NCBI GenBank assembly: GCA_041395505.1
Contig: JAWLAG010000001.1
Coordinates: 806,001 to 870,000 of the forward strand
Length of the DNA stretch: 64,000 bases
From: Steroidobacteraceae bacterium
Lineage (GTDB): Bacteria; Pseudomonadota; Gammaproteobacteria; Steroidobacterales; Steroidobacteraceae
Direction: 5' to 3'
Position numbers and translations under genes: made by a program. This document shows, piece by piece, positions 25,408 to 34,314 of the stretch. Every line of letters begins with the position of its first letter. The first letter of the stretch is position 1. Under the pieces are notes generated by a model, which worked only from the letters and a program-made list of their open reading frames with translations, made no database searches and had not been told where the DNA came from.

Positions 25408-26313
25408 TCAGGCGCTCCCGGATTCGTTCGCCGTGACCAGCTGCGCGGCGCCGAGCGCCGAATGTCGGCCGATGACACGGCCGTGGGTCGTACGGAACCT
25501 GGCGACCAGCTGCTCGACCATATAGACCGAGCGGTGCTGGCCGCCAGTGCAGCCGATTGCCACTGTCAGATAGTTGTAACCATTGGTCGTGAACTCCGGA
25601 ATGCGCGCGGCGACGAAGCTGGTGATGTCATCGAGCAGTCGACCGACACTGCGATGACTTTCCAGGAACTTGATGACCTCGGTATCGCGACCAGTGAGCA
25701 GCCGCAGGTTGGGTTCCCAGTAGGGATTGGGCAGCGTGCGGGCGTCAAAGACGAAATTGGCATCGCCCGGTATGCCATTCTTGTAGCCGAACGATTCGAA
25801 GGCGAGTGAAATGCCGCGCGGCGCGCGCCGCTCGATGCGCCCGTTCACGACATCGCGCAGTTCGTGCACGCTCATGCGCGAGGTATCGATGACCAGGTCA
25901 GCGGCATATGACATGGGTTCGAGCAGGCGCCGCTCTAGCGCGATCGCCTCCTGCAGGCCGAGGTCGTCGCGGCTCATCGGGTGACGGCGGCGCGTTTCGG
26001 TGAACCGGCGCAGGAGCTCTTGATCGCTCGCTACCAGGTAGAGCACCTCGCAGCCGATGCCGCTTCGTTTGAGTTCCGCGACCAGCGTGGGTAGTCCGCC
26101 GATTTCCTCGCCGGTATTGCGTGCATCGATCCCGACCGCCGTGCGCTCGTAGGCCGGATTGCCGCTGCGGACGGTGTGGGAGATGAAGGACTTCAGCAGC
26201 GCAGCCGGGATATTGTCGATACAGTAGAAACCCAGATCCTCGAGCACGTGCAGCGCCACCGACTTGCCCGAGCCGGACAGTCCGCTAACGATGATCAGGC
26301 GCATTCCGGCCAT
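25408..26313 (-). CDS. rapZ: RNase adaptor and nucleotide-binding protein RapZ
   Basis: RapZ/YvcJ family, 301 aa. In E. coli it directs RNase E to the small RNA GlmZ and so controls GlmS, the entry to amino-sugar synthesis. The P-loop GLSGSGKS is at 11-18, with the DIDNIPA-like CIDNIPAALL, and the C-terminal domain carries KNGIPGDANFVFDARTLPNP and GCTGGQHRSVY. It lies directly after hpf with 9 bases between. ptsN, which usually separates hpf and rapZ in gammaproteobacteria, is absent here. Confidence 0.96.
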   Translation of the reverse strand: MAGMRLIIVSGLSGSGKSVALHVLEDLGFYCIDNIPAALLKSFISHTVRSGNPAYERTAVGIDARNTGEEIGGLPTLVAELKRSGIGCEVLYLVASDQELLRRFTETRRRHPMSRDDLGLQEAIALERRLLEPMSYAADLVIDTSRMSVHELRDVVNGRIERRAPRGISLAFESFGYKNGIPGDANFVFDARTLPNPYWEPNLRLLTGRDTEVIKFLESHRSVGRLLDDITSFVAARIPEFTTNGYNYLTVAIGCTGGQHRSVYMVEQLVARFRTTHGRVIGRHSALGAAQLVTANESGSA

Positions 26314-26322
26314 GCGACGGGA

Positions 26323-26640
26323 TCAGAGCCTGGCGCTGCGCACCTCGGCAGCGTGATGATCGTTGAGTTTCTCCTTGTGTTTCTTGACGCGCCTGTCGAG
26401 TTTGTCGGTCAGTGCATCAATCGCCGCGTACATGTCGCCCGCCGTGGCGTCGGCAAAAATGGGACCGCCGCCAACATGCAGCGTGGCCTCGGCCTTGTGC
26501 CGGTCCTTCTCCACCGTCAGGACGCAATGGATGTCGATCACCCGATCGAAATGACGAACGATACGCTCGAGTTTCTTCTCGACGTAGCTGCGCATCGGGG
26601 CTGTGACGTCCACATGGTGTCCGGTGACGGAAATCTGCAT
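26323..26640 (-). CDS. hpf: Ribosome hibernation promoting factor, short form
   Basis: A 105 aa member of the HPF/YfiA family that binds the 30S decoding region and helps form inactive ribosome dimers in stationary phase. It has the family start MQISVTGHHVDVT, then EKKLERIVRHFDRV and the basic-acidic C terminus; the extra domain of long HPF is missing. AAGGAG lies just upstream of the ATG at 26640, and the frame is open 13 codons further. Located between rpoN and rapZ, its usual neighbours. Confidence 0.95.
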   Translation of the reverse strand: MQISVTGHHVDVTAPMRSYVEKKLERIVRHFDRVIDIHCVLTVEKDRHKAEATLHVGGGPIFADATAGDMYAAIDALTDKLDRRVKKHKEKLNDHHAAEVRSARL

Positions 26641-26675
26641 GTTGCTCTCCTTGTGGCATGATGAATTGGAACCGT

Positions 26676-28106
26676 TCAATTCGGCGCGCTGCGCCGGCGC
26701 TCATTGGACGGAGCGATACCAAGCGCCTCGCGGTACTTCGCGACGGTGCGGCGCGCAACCGCAATGCCCTCCTCTGCGAGCATGGCGGCAATGCGGCTGT
26801 CGCTCAGCGGATTGCGCGCGTCCTCCTCGCGGATGAGGTTGCGAATCTTGGCGCGGATCGCAATCGATGATGTTGCCGAACCGTCCCCGCCTTCCAGTTG
26901 ACTCGAAAAGAAGTACTTGAGTTCAAAAACGCCGCGGGGCGTGTGCATGTACTTCGACGTGGTGACGCGCGAAATGGTCGATTCGTGCATTTCGATCGCT
27001 TCGGCGATGTCTTTGAGGATCATCGGCCGCATATGCTCCTCGCCGTGTTCGAGGAACTCGCTCTGGCGCTCGACGATGGTGCGCGCCACCTTCAGCAGCG
27101 TGTCCTGGCGCATCTCCAGGCTCTTCAGCAGCCAGCGCGCTTCCTGCAGCTGCGAGCGCATGACCGCATGGCCGGAATTGCGACCCAGCAGATTGACGTA
27201 GCCCTGGTTCAGGCGCACTCGCGGCAAGGTTGCCGGGTTTGCCTCCACCGACCAGCCATTCTCCGTGCGCCGCACGATTACATCGGGGATGACGTACTCG
27301 GCCGACGCGCCGCTGACCACCGCACCGGGGCGCGGATGGCAGGAGCGCACCAGCGCGAGCGCATCCGCGATCTGCTGCTCATCCACCACGAGCAGGCGGG
27401 CGAGGGCAGCCGTATTGCGCTCGGCAACGAGGTCGAGGTGCGACGCTGCGATGCGCAGGGCGATCTCGAGCGCCGGCGTCTGTGGATCGAGCTGCGCGAG
27501 CTGCAGGGCGATGCATTCGCCGACGGAGCGGGCGCCGACGCCCGGTGGATCGAGTGACTGCACGACCGCGAGGGTATCGGCGAGTTCCTGTTCACTTGCC
27601 TCGATTTCGGGACGCAGCGTCGCTGCGATCTCCGCAAGATCGTCGATCAGGTAGCCATCATCGTTGATGGCATCGACGATAGCGGTGGCAATGGCGAGCG
27701 TGCGCGCATCGAGGCGCGCAAGTTCCAGCTGGCCAAGCAAATGCTCGGACAGCGAGGTGGCTGCCTGCTCGGCGAAATCCTGTTGCCGCTCGTCATCCTC
27801 GGCATTCCAGGCCGAATCGGCCGATCCGGCGGCGCTCGTGCTCCAGCTGTCCTCGACGACCTCGACCTTGGGCGCCTGGTCCTGCCGCTCCTGGGCAGGT
27901 CGCTCGGTCAGAGGCGATACGCCGATGAAACTTCCGGTCGTTTCGCTGTCCTCCAGCGCCTCGAGCATGACGTTGCTTTCCAGCAACTCGCGCACATGTG
28001 CGGCGAGTTCGAGCGCGGGCATTTGCAGGAGGCGGATCGCCTGCTGCAGCTGTGGCGTCATGGTCAAGGTCTGACCGAGCTTCAGCTGCAGGGAGGGTTT
28101 TAGCAT
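26676..28106 (-). CDS. rpoN: RNA polymerase sigma-54 factor
   Basis: Alternative sigma factor for enhancer-dependent promoters, 476 aa. Region I is the Gln-rich QLKLGQTLTMTPQLQQAIRLLQ at the start; region II is acidic; region III includes the core-binding part and the DNA-binding helix-turn-helix (SRVTTSKYMHTPRG); the RpoN box ARRTVAKYRE lies near the C terminus. All parts are intact. It begins 5 bases after lptB. No obvious -12/-24 promoter was recognised in the window. Confidence 0.97.
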   Translation of the reverse strand: MLKPSLQLKLGQTLTMTPQLQQAIRLLQMPALELAAHVRELLESNVMLEALEDSETTGSFIGVSPLTERPAQERQDQAPKVEVVEDSWSTSAAGSADSAWNAEDDERQQDFAEQAATSLSEHLLGQLELARLDARTLAIATAIVDAINDDGYLIDDLAEIAATLRPEIEASEQELADTLAVVQSLDPPGVGARSVGECIALQLAQLDPQTPALEIALRIAASHLDLVAERNTAALARLLVVDEQQIADALALVRSCHPRPGAVVSGASAEYVIPDVIVRRTENGWSVEANPATLPRVRLNQGYVNLLGRNSGHAVMRSQLQEARWLLKSLEMRQDTLLKVARTIVERQSEFLEHGEEHMRPMILKDIAEAIEMHESTISRVTTSKYMHTPRGVFELKYFFSSQLEGGDGSATSSIAIRAKIRNLIREEDARNPLSDSRIAAMLAEEGIAVARRTVAKYREALGIAPSNERRRSAPN

Positions 28107-28111
28107 CGTGT

Positions 28112-28837
28112 TCAGAGGCGAAACTTCTCTCCCAAGTACACCTCACGGACTTGGGGGTTGGCAAGAATTTCCTCGGAAGTTCCGCAAGCGATCACAGTTC
28201 CCTGGCTTACGATGTAGGCACGCTGGCAAACGCCCAGGGTTTCACGCACATTGTGGTCGGTTATGAGCACGCCAATGCCCTTGGCGGTCAGTTCGCCGAT
28301 TATTTTCTGAATGTCGAGTACCGACAGCGGGTCGACGCCGGCAAACGGTTCATCGAGCAATATGAAGCGCGGTTCGGCCGCCAGCGCGCGCGCGATTTCA
28401 ACCCGGCGCCGCTCGCCGCCCGACAGGGACAGGCCGAGACTGTCGCGCACATGGCCAATCCGCAGTTCATCGAGGATCTGCTCGAGACGGCTGCTGCGGG
28501 CCGCACCGTCGAGGTCGGCGCGCGTCTCGAGTATGGCGAGAATATTGTCGGCGACGCTCAGCTTGCGGAAAACCGACGCTTCCTGCGGGAGATAACCAAT
28601 GCCGAGCCGGGCGCGGCGATGGATCGGCAGATGCGTGATCTCGGTGTCGTCGAGGTGGATCTGTCCAGCGTCGCAGGGCACGAGACCGACGATCATGTAG
28701 AACGCAGTCGTCTTGCCTGCGCCATTCGGTCCGAGCAGCCCGACGGTCTCGCCCGAGCCTACCTCGAGGCTCAGGTCGCTCAAGACACGTCGCGATTTGT
28801 AGGATTTGGCGAGATGGCGCGCGCGCAGCAGGCTCAC
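28112..28837 (-). CDS. lptB: LPS export ABC transporter ATPase LptB
   Basis: The ATPase that drives extraction of lipopolysaccharide from the inner membrane by LptB2FGC. The 241 aa protein has Walker A GPNGAGKTT at 36-44, Q-loop YLPQEASVFRKL, signature LSGGE at 138-142, Walker B ILLDEP at 159-164 and switch His in ITDHNVRETL. The GTG start overlaps the lptA stop (GTGA). lptF and lptG are not in the window. Confidence 0.97.
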   Translation of the reverse strand: MSLLRARHLAKSYKSRRVLSDLSLEVGSGETVGLLGPNGAGKTTAFYMIVGLVPCDAGQIHLDDTEITHLPIHRRARLGIGYLPQEASVFRKLSVADNILAILETRADLDGAARSSRLEQILDELRIGHVRDSLGLSLSGGERRRVEIARALAAEPRFILLDEPFAGVDPLSVLDIQKIIGELTAKGIGVLITDHNVRETLGVCQRAYIVSQGTVIACGTSEEILANPQVREVYLGEKFRL

Positions 28838-29430
28838 GGTTTGCTTTCCGGCCGGATGGTGATGCGCACCCTGTCGTCGGCATCCTGGGCATTGGCGTTC
28901 ACCCTCTGGGCGCGCAGGTCATAGATGAGTTCACGGCCCGAGATTTCGTTGCGCCCGTCGGTGAGCCATGCATCGCCCGCGAGCCGGATCGCGCCGTTTG
29001 CGAGATCGTATTCGATGCGGTTGGCGCGCCCGCGCGCGAGTTGGCTGCGATCGCGCAGTTGCTGCTCGAATTGAGCCGGCGTGCCGCTGATGCTGGCCGA
29101 GGCAACGCGCCGACCGACGATGCGTACTTTCGCATCGCGCGATTCGAGGCGGCCGCCTTCCGCGCGGATGTGCACGCCGCCGCTCAATTGCCATTCGGAA
29201 TTCTCATACATGTCGCCCGATGCGCGCGCTTCACTCGCCTCGATGTGCACGTCGTTCTGGCTGATCACCACATCGTGGAATATGAGTACGTTGGCGCCGT
29301 AGTCGAGCGATGTCGAGCGTGCCGAAATGTCAAAGGGCGCATTGCCATCGAGCTGCGCTGGCGACTGTGCAGCCGCCACGCTACCCGCGGCGATCAGCAG
29401 CAGGATGGAGCTAAGGTTGGAACTGGCCAT
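28834..29430 (-). CDS. lptA: LPS transport periplasmic protein LptA
   Basis: The OstA-fold bridge protein that carries LPS across the periplasm between LptC and LptD. It has 198 aa, an N-terminal signal peptide (LSSILLLIAAGSVAAAQ) and a repetitive beta-jellyroll with ISARSTSLDY, NDVHIEASEARAS and the repeated xIxG strands. It overlaps lptC by 20 bases and lptB by four. The C terminus is rich in Arg and Asp (VNANAQDADDRVRITIRP). Confidence 0.93.
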   Translation of the reverse strand: MASSNLSSILLLIAAGSVAAAQSPAQLDGNAPFDISARSTSLDYGANVLIFHDVVISQNDVHIEASEARASGDMYENSEWQLSGGVHIRAEGGRLESRDAKVRIVGRRVASASISGTPAQFEQQLRDRSQLARGRANRIEYDLANGAIRLAGDAWLTDGRNEISGRELIYDLRAQRVNANAQDADDRVRITIRPESKP

Positions 29431-29965
29431 GGATCTGCGATTCTAGCTGCACCTTGCGGGCCTTCAAATCGGCGTCGAGGCCGACACCGGTAAGGCGTTG
29501 CTCGGCGAACAGGATTTCCACGGTGGCCGCGCTGGTAATCCTTTCGGCCTCGACATCGAACTGCAGGCTGTCCGTGCGCAGGCGCAGCGGCCGCGGTTTG
29601 TCTGGCCCCGATCCGTCGACCTGAACCGCACCGGTGAGCGTAAAGCGCTTGCCACCGGCGTCGACGGTAGCAGACTGCGCGCGAAGGTCGTAGTCATCGC
29701 CCGCACCTGTCTGGTAGCGCATTGTTACGGTATCGAGGTTCACGGCGCTTTGCGGCGCTGACTGCGTGATCGTCGCGGCATGCAGCACGTAAAGCGTCTT
29801 GCCATCGCTGCCGGTTTCGAGAATTTCCGCGTCGCGAGCGAAATATCCCGAGTCTCCGTTGCCCTTGTCGGTGATGTTGGCGCTGCTGTCGCGCGACATC
29901 GGATCGCAGGCGGCGATGGAGCCGGCCAGGACGATGGCACATGCCGGTGCGAGGTAACGCATCAT
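29411..29965 (-). CDS. lptC: LPS export protein LptC, with a lipobox-like N terminus
   Basis: The inner-membrane partner of LptBFG that passes LPS to LptA. About 184 aa from the ATG at 29965, which overlaps the kdsC stop. The body shows the LptC pattern (GYFARDAEIL, LDTVTMRYQTG, FTLTGAVQVDG, ITSAATVEILF). LptC normally has an uncleaved membrane helix; here the hydrophobic stretch ends with the lipobox IAAC and Cys20 is followed by Asp21, the +2 residue that retains lipoproteins in the inner membrane of E. coli. It may therefore be lipid-anchored. The open frame extends to a GTG at 29989. Confidence 0.88.
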   Translation of the reverse strand: MMRYLAPACAIVLAGSIAACDPMSRDSSANITDKGNGDSGYFARDAEILETGSDGKTLYVLHAATITQSAPQSAVNLDTVTMRYQTGAGDDYDLRAQSATVDAGGKRFTLTGAVQVDGSGPDKPRPLRLRTDSLQFDVEAERITSAATVEILFAEQRLTGVGLDADLKARKVQLESQIHGQFQP

Positions 29966-30456
29966 CTTCCAGCCAACAGCCAGTCGCACACTTCGCGCAC
30001 GGCGCCGTCGCCACCCGCCAATCGCGTCACGCGCCGCGCCGCGCGTCGCGCATCAGCGTGCGCATCGGCCACCGCGATCGGCAGGCCGACATGGCGCAGC
30101 AGCGCTACGTCGGGGCTGTCGTCTCCGATCGCCGCGCAGGCTGCCGCCGGCAGTCCGAGCCGGCGCAGCAAGGACTCGAGACAGCCAAGCTTGTCGCCGA
30201 TTCCCTGGAAGACGTGTCGCAGCCCCAGCTCGCGACACCGGCGCGCTACCGCCGGCGAGCGCCGCCCGGAAATAACCGCTACCTCCACACCCGCTGCGAG
30301 CAGCGTCTTGATGCCGTGCCCGTCGCGCACGTGGAAGACCTTGAGCACTTCGCCGCGGCTGCCGTAATGCAAGCGGCCGTCGGTGAGTACGCCATCGACG
30401 TCGAGCACCAGCAACCGGATCGCAGACCTCGACCGGCTTCGTCGCCGCGCTGTCAC
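29962..30456 (-). CDS. kdsC: 3-deoxy-D-manno-octulosonate 8-phosphate phosphatase
   Basis: HAD-family phosphatase that releases Kdo from Kdo-8-phosphate for lipid A core synthesis. The 164 aa protein has motif I DVDGVLTDG (nucleophile Asp), the GHGIKTLLAAG segment, motif II VISGR and motif IV GDDSPD. There is no cap domain, as usual for the tetrameric KdsC. It starts with a GTG that overlaps the kdsD stop and carries an Arg-rich N terminus (ARRRSRSRS) longer than needed for the fold. Confidence 0.95.
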   Translation of the reverse strand: MTARRRSRSRSAIRLLVLDVDGVLTDGRLHYGSRGEVLKVFHVRDGHGIKTLLAAGVEVAVISGRRSPAVARRCRELGLRHVFQGIGDKLGCLESLLRRLGLPAAACAAIGDDSPDVALLRHVGLPIAVADAHADARRAARRVTRLAGGDGAVREVCDWLLAGR

Positions 30457-31463
30457 ATCACACCGGCGCGCAGCAGGTCGTGAACATTCAGGGCGCCTAC
30501 CACGCGTCGATCATCGTCGACGACAGGCAGTGCGGTGATCTTGTGAGTTTCCATCAGATGTACCGCGGCGGCAGCGAGTTCGCGTGGCGCAATGACCTGG
30601 CAGTCGCGCGTCATCAGATCGTTCATCCGTGCGCCGTCAAGCGGCAGCGACTTGTCGATCGCGCGGCGCAGGTCACCGTCGGTGAAGACTCCGAGCAGCC
30701 TGCCCTCTGCATCGGTCACCGTGGTCATGCCGAGTCCCTTGCCGGACATCTCGAGCAGGCCGGCGGCGAGGCTGACCTCCGGGAGTACCCTGGGCACGGC
30801 GGCATCGCGGCGCATGACATCGGCAACGTGCAGGAGCAGGCGCCTGCCCAATGCTCCCGCCGGGTGCGAGCGTGCGAAATCATCGCTGGTGAATCCGCGG
30901 GCCTCGAGCAAGGCGACCGCGAGCGCATCGCCCATGGCGAGCGTTGCGGTCGTGCTCGCCGTCGGCGCGAGGTTGAGGGGGCAGGCCTCCTTGTCCACGC
31001 TGACATCGAGCACCACATTGGCGGCCTGGGCGAGCGCCGAAGCGGGATTGCCGGTGAGGGCAACGACCGGGACGTTCAGTCGGCGCAAATGCGGCACGAT
31101 CATCAACAGCTCCGCCGTCTCACCGGAGTTGGAAAGTGCGAGCAGCAGATCATCGCGCGTGATCATGCCGAGATCGCCATGGCTCGCTTCTGCGGCGTGC
31201 AGGAAGAACGCCGCCGTACCCGTGCTCGCGAGCGTCGCGGCTATCTTGCCACCGATATGTCCGGATTTGCCCATGCCGCTCACGACGACACGGCCGCGGC
31301 AGGCGAGTATCAGTTGGCAGGCGGCGGCGAAGGATGCATCGATGCGCGTGCGCAATGCCTGCAAGCCCGCCAACTCGGTCTCGAGGGCGCGCTGGCCCCA
31401 GGCGACGAGCTGGTCGGGATCGGATGTGAGGTGGCCGGGCGCAGTCATTGTGGCGTCTCTCAT
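30453..31463 (-). CDS. kdsD: Arabinose-5-phosphate isomerase KdsD
   Basis: Converts ribulose 5-phosphate to arabinose 5-phosphate, the first step to Kdo. About 336 aa with an N-terminal SIS domain (GMGKSGHIGGKIAATLASTGT, LSNSGET and ARSHPAGALGRRLL) and two C-terminal CBS motifs (MTTVTDAEGRLLGVFTDGDLRR and ITALPVVDDDRRVVGALNVHDLL). The start may be the ATG at 31463 or at 31448; the frame is open to 31484. First gene of the kds-lpt-rpoN run and divergent from ibaG. Confidence 0.95.
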   Translation of the reverse strand: MRDATMTAPGHLTSDPDQLVAWGQRALETELAGLQALRTRIDASFAAACQLILACRGRVVVSGMGKSGHIGGKIAATLASTGTAAFFLHAAEASHGDLGMITRDDLLLALSNSGETAELLMIVPHLRRLNVPVVALTGNPASALAQAANVVLDVSVDKEACPLNLAPTASTTATLAMGDALAVALLEARGFTSDDFARSHPAGALGRRLLLHVADVMRRDAAVPRVLPEVSLAAGLLEMSGKGLGMTTVTDAEGRLLGVFTDGDLRRAIDKSLPLDGARMNDLMTRDCQVIAPRELAAAAVHLMETHKITALPVVDDDRRVVGALNVHDLLRAGVM

Positions 31464-31567
31464 GATACCGCCTGACCCGATCACCGGGCGCTGTTTCGCT
31501 GCTGGCAGTACTTATTTATGATGGCGCAGTCTGGCCGCGCTGCGCCAGGCGCCGCGACAGGACCAAA

Positions 31568-31825
31568 ATGCATCCCGATGCCGTTGCCAATCTGATCCGC
31601 CAGGCCATGCCGGGCGCCGAGGTCGAGGTACGTTCCGAGGACCAGACCCATTTCGCCGCACTGGTCGTTGCCGGAGAGTTCAAGGGCAAGCGCCCGCTCG
31701 CGCGCCATCAACTCGTCTACGCGGCGCTCGGCGAACTGGTCGGTCGCGAGATACATGCGCTCAGCATCGATGCGTTCACGCCAGCCGAATGGGCCGAGCG
31801 GCGCGAACAGATGTTGCGCGGCTGA
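31568..31825 (+). CDS. ibaG: BolA-family protein IbaG/YrbA
   Basis: A small BolA-like protein, 85 aa, of the type linked to acid stress and to iron-sulfur handling with monothiol glutaredoxins. It has the BolA fold pattern with the conserved SEDQTHFAALVVAGEFKGKRPLARHQLVY region, including the His of THF and the second His in RHQLVY. AGGA precedes the ATG by 6 bases. It lies 12 bases before murA, its normal neighbour; the mla genes that precede it in E. coli are not present, kdsD being divergent instead. Confidence 0.92.
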   Translation: MHPDAVANLIRQAMPGAEVEVRSEDQTHFAALVVAGEFKGKRPLARHQLVYAALGELVGREIHALSIDAFTPAEWAERREQMLRG

Positions 31826-31837
31826 TCGCGATCCGCG

Positions 31838-33097
31838 ATGGACAAGCTGCAGATCATTGGGGGGACGGCTCTTGCCGGCGAGGTGCGCATTTCCGGCGCC
31901 AAGAACGCGGCGCTGCCGATTCTCGCCGCGACCCTGCTAGCGGATGGTCCCGTAAGCATCGGCAACGTGCCGCATCTGCAGGATGTCACGACCTCGATCG
32001 AGTTGCTGGGGCGCATGGGTGTTGCAGTGACGGTCGATGAGCGCATGCGTATCGAGGTCGATGCGTGCGACATCCGCCAGTTCGTCGCACCCTACGAATT
32101 GGTCAAGACCATGCGGGCGTCGATCCTGGTGCTTGGCCCCTTGCTCGCGCGTTTCGGTCGCGCCGACGTTTCCTTGCCGGGTGGCTGCGCGATCGGCGCG
32201 CGCCCGGTCAATATCCATGTCTCGGGATTACAGGCGATGGGCGCGGAGATCGCCATCGAAGGCGGTTACATCCGCGCCCGGGCCGATCGCCTGCGCGGCG
32301 CGCGCCTGGTGCTCGACACGGTCACCGTGACCGGCACCGAAAACCTGTTGATGGCTGCCGCTCTCGCCGAGGGCACGAGCGTTATCGAAAACGCGGCGCG
32401 CGAACCCGAAGTGGTCGACCTCGCGAATTTTCTGAATGCAATGGGGGCGCGCATCCGCGGCGCCGGCACCGACACGATCGTCGTCGAAGGCGTGCAGACA
32501 TTGCGTGGCACCCGCTACGATGTCATGCCTGATCGCATCGAGACCGGTACCTATCTCGTTGCCGCGGCAATTACGGGCGGCAAGGTGCGCACCCGCAATA
32601 CCCGCGCCGAATTCCTCGATGCCGTGCTTGGCAAGCTGCGCGATGCCGGGGCCGAGATCACGACCGGCGAGAACTGGATCGAACTCGACATGCACGGCCG
32701 CCGGCCGAAGGCGGTTGACGTGCGCACCGCTCCCTATCCGGCCTTTCCGACCGACATGCAGGCGCAGTTCGCGGCGCTTGATACCGTTGCGGAAGGCGTC
32801 GGCACCATCATCGAGACCATCTTCGAGAATCGGTTCATGCACATGCTGGAGATGCGGCGCATGGGCGCGGAAATCCGGCTCGAGGGCAATACCGCCATCA
32901 TCCAGGGTGTACCGCGCCTCACGGCTGCGCCGGTAATGGCCACGGACCTGCGCGCATCGGCGAGCCTGGTTCTCGCCGCATTGGTCGCCGAGGGCGAGAC
33001 CACGATCGAGCGCATCTACCATATCGATCGCGGTTATGAGGCCATCGAAGAGAAATTGCAGCAGCTCGGCGCCCGGATACGGCGCGTACCGAACTGA
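31838..33097 (+). CDS. murA: UDP-GlcNAc 1-carboxyvinyltransferase MurA
   Basis: First committed step of peptidoglycan synthesis. The 419 aa protein has the catalytic Lys22/Asn23 in GAKNAALP, the active Cys117 in LPGGCAIGARP, the RRMGA-like LEMRRMGAEIRLEGN and the C-terminal LRASASLVLAAL. The presence of Cys at 117 predicts sensitivity to fosfomycin, as in most bacteria. Co-directional with ibaG, it ends 33 bases before the convergent DegS-like gene. Confidence 0.97.
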   Translation: MDKLQIIGGTALAGEVRISGAKNAALPILAATLLADGPVSIGNVPHLQDVTTSIELLGRMGVAVTVDERMRIEVDACDIRQFVAPYELVKTMRASILVLGPLLARFGRADVSLPGGCAIGARPVNIHVSGLQAMGAEIAIEGGYIRARADRLRGARLVLDTVTVTGTENLLMAAALAEGTSVIENAAREPEVVDLANFLNAMGARIRGAGTDTIVVEGVQTLRGTRYDVMPDRIETGTYLVAAAITGGKVRTRNTRAEFLDAVLGKLRDAGAEITTGENWIELDMHGRRPKAVDVRTAPYPAFPTDMQAQFAALDTVAEGVGTIIETIFENRFMHMLEMRRMGAEIRLEGNTAIIQGVPRLTAAPVMATDLRASASLVLAALVAEGETTIERIYHIDRGYEAIEEKLQQLGARIRRVPN

Positions 33098-33130
33098 CGC
33101 TCGCGTCGATCGCGGCCGATCCTGCGCCGC

Positions 33131-34273
33131 CTACGGCGTCGCGGGCTGCTCGGCCACCGTGACCGCGACCTGCAGACGGCGCTCACCACGTTGCAGGGCG
33201 AGCAGCAGCTGCTCGCCGGGGCGGGTGTTCGCGATACGTACCAGCGCATCCTGGGCATTGGCAACCGCGGTGCCGCCGATCCCGAGCAGCAGGTCCCAGC
33301 GAGTGATGCCGGCGCGGTGCGCGGGGCTGCCGACATAGAGGTTCGAGACGATGACGCCGCCGCGAGGCAGGCGCAGCTGCGCGGCCAGCTCGGCCGGCAC
33401 GTCGCGCAGCTCGACGCCGATCCAGCCGCGTATCACCCGGCCATGGAGCGTGATTTCGTTGACCACGCCGCGCACCAGGTTGACGGGGATCGCAAAACCG
33501 ATGCCTTCGACGCCGGCATTCTTGGCGATGACTGCGGTGTTGATGCCGATCAGTTGACCGCGGGTATCGATGAGCGCGCCGCCGGAATTGCCGAAGTTGA
33601 TCGGCGCATCGGTCTGGATGAAATTCTCGAAGGTGGCCACGCCGAGCTGGCCGCGGCCTGTTGCGCTCACGATGCCGTGGGTCACCGTCTGCGCAAGGCC
33701 CAGTGGATTGCCGATGGCGAGCACCACGTCGCCGACACGGAGCTGGTCGGACCGGCCGAGATGCATCACGGGCAGTCGCGGCAATTTCACCCTGAGCACC
33801 GCAAGGTCGGTGTCCGGATCCCTGCCGACGATGCCAGCATCGGCGATGCGACCATCCGCCAACTGCACACGGATGGCGGCGGCATCGGCGATGACATGGT
33901 GGTTGGTCACTATCAATCCCGATTCATCGACGATGACTCCCGAACCGAGGCTGCGCTCGATGCGTTGCCGATAGCGCGGCCAGAAATCGCCGAGCAGTTC
34001 ATCGAGGGTCGTGGGGTCGACGCGCTCGGTGACGACCCTGGCGGTATAGATGTTGACCACGGCCGGTGCCGCGACCGCAACCGCATCGGCGTAGCTGGAG
34101 ACCGCAGGCGAGGGCGCCGGCATGTCGCGTACCGTCGCTGCGGCGGGTGGAACCGTCGTCGGGTCGGGCGATCCCGCAGGCCGCAGGAGCTGCGGCCATA
34201 ACGCAACCGCCAGAAAGGCAAGAGCGATTCCGGCAACTACCGACGCGCCGATCAGGGGCAGGAACCTTCGCAA
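33131..34273 (-). CDS. degS: DegS/AlgW-like envelope-stress serine protease
   Basis: A 380 aa trypsin-like protease with one N-terminal membrane helix (about 5-30), a Pro/Ala-rich linker and a single PDZ domain (about 285-370), the DegS plan; DegP has two PDZ domains. The catalytic triad is His126 (TNHHVI), Asp156 (DTDLAVL) and Ser230 (GNSGGAL). DegS starts RseA cleavage in the sigma-E response. The start appears to be a TTG at 34273 with GGGAG upstream; another upstream start is not available in a better context. Divergent from petA. Confidence 0.92.
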   Translation of the reverse strand: MRRFLPLIGASVVAGIALAFLAVALWPQLLRPAGSPDPTTVPPAAATVRDMPAPSPAVSSYADAVAVAAPAVVNIYTARVVTERVDPTTLDELLGDFWPRYRQRIERSLGSGVIVDESGLIVTNHHVIADAAAIRVQLADGRIADAGIVGRDPDTDLAVLRVKLPRLPVMHLGRSDQLRVGDVVLAIGNPLGLAQTVTHGIVSATGRGQLGVATFENFIQTDAPINFGNSGGALIDTRGQLIGINTAVIAKNAGVEGIGFAIPVNLVRGVVNEITLHGRVIRGWIGVELRDVPAELAAQLRLPRGGVIVSNLYVGSPAHRAGITRWDLLLGIGGTAVANAQDALVRIANTRPGEQLLLALQRGERRLQVAVTVAEQPATP

Positions 34274-34314
34274 AGCCGACGTCTCCCGGGACCGGGTTGA
34301 CTACGATGACTGTG

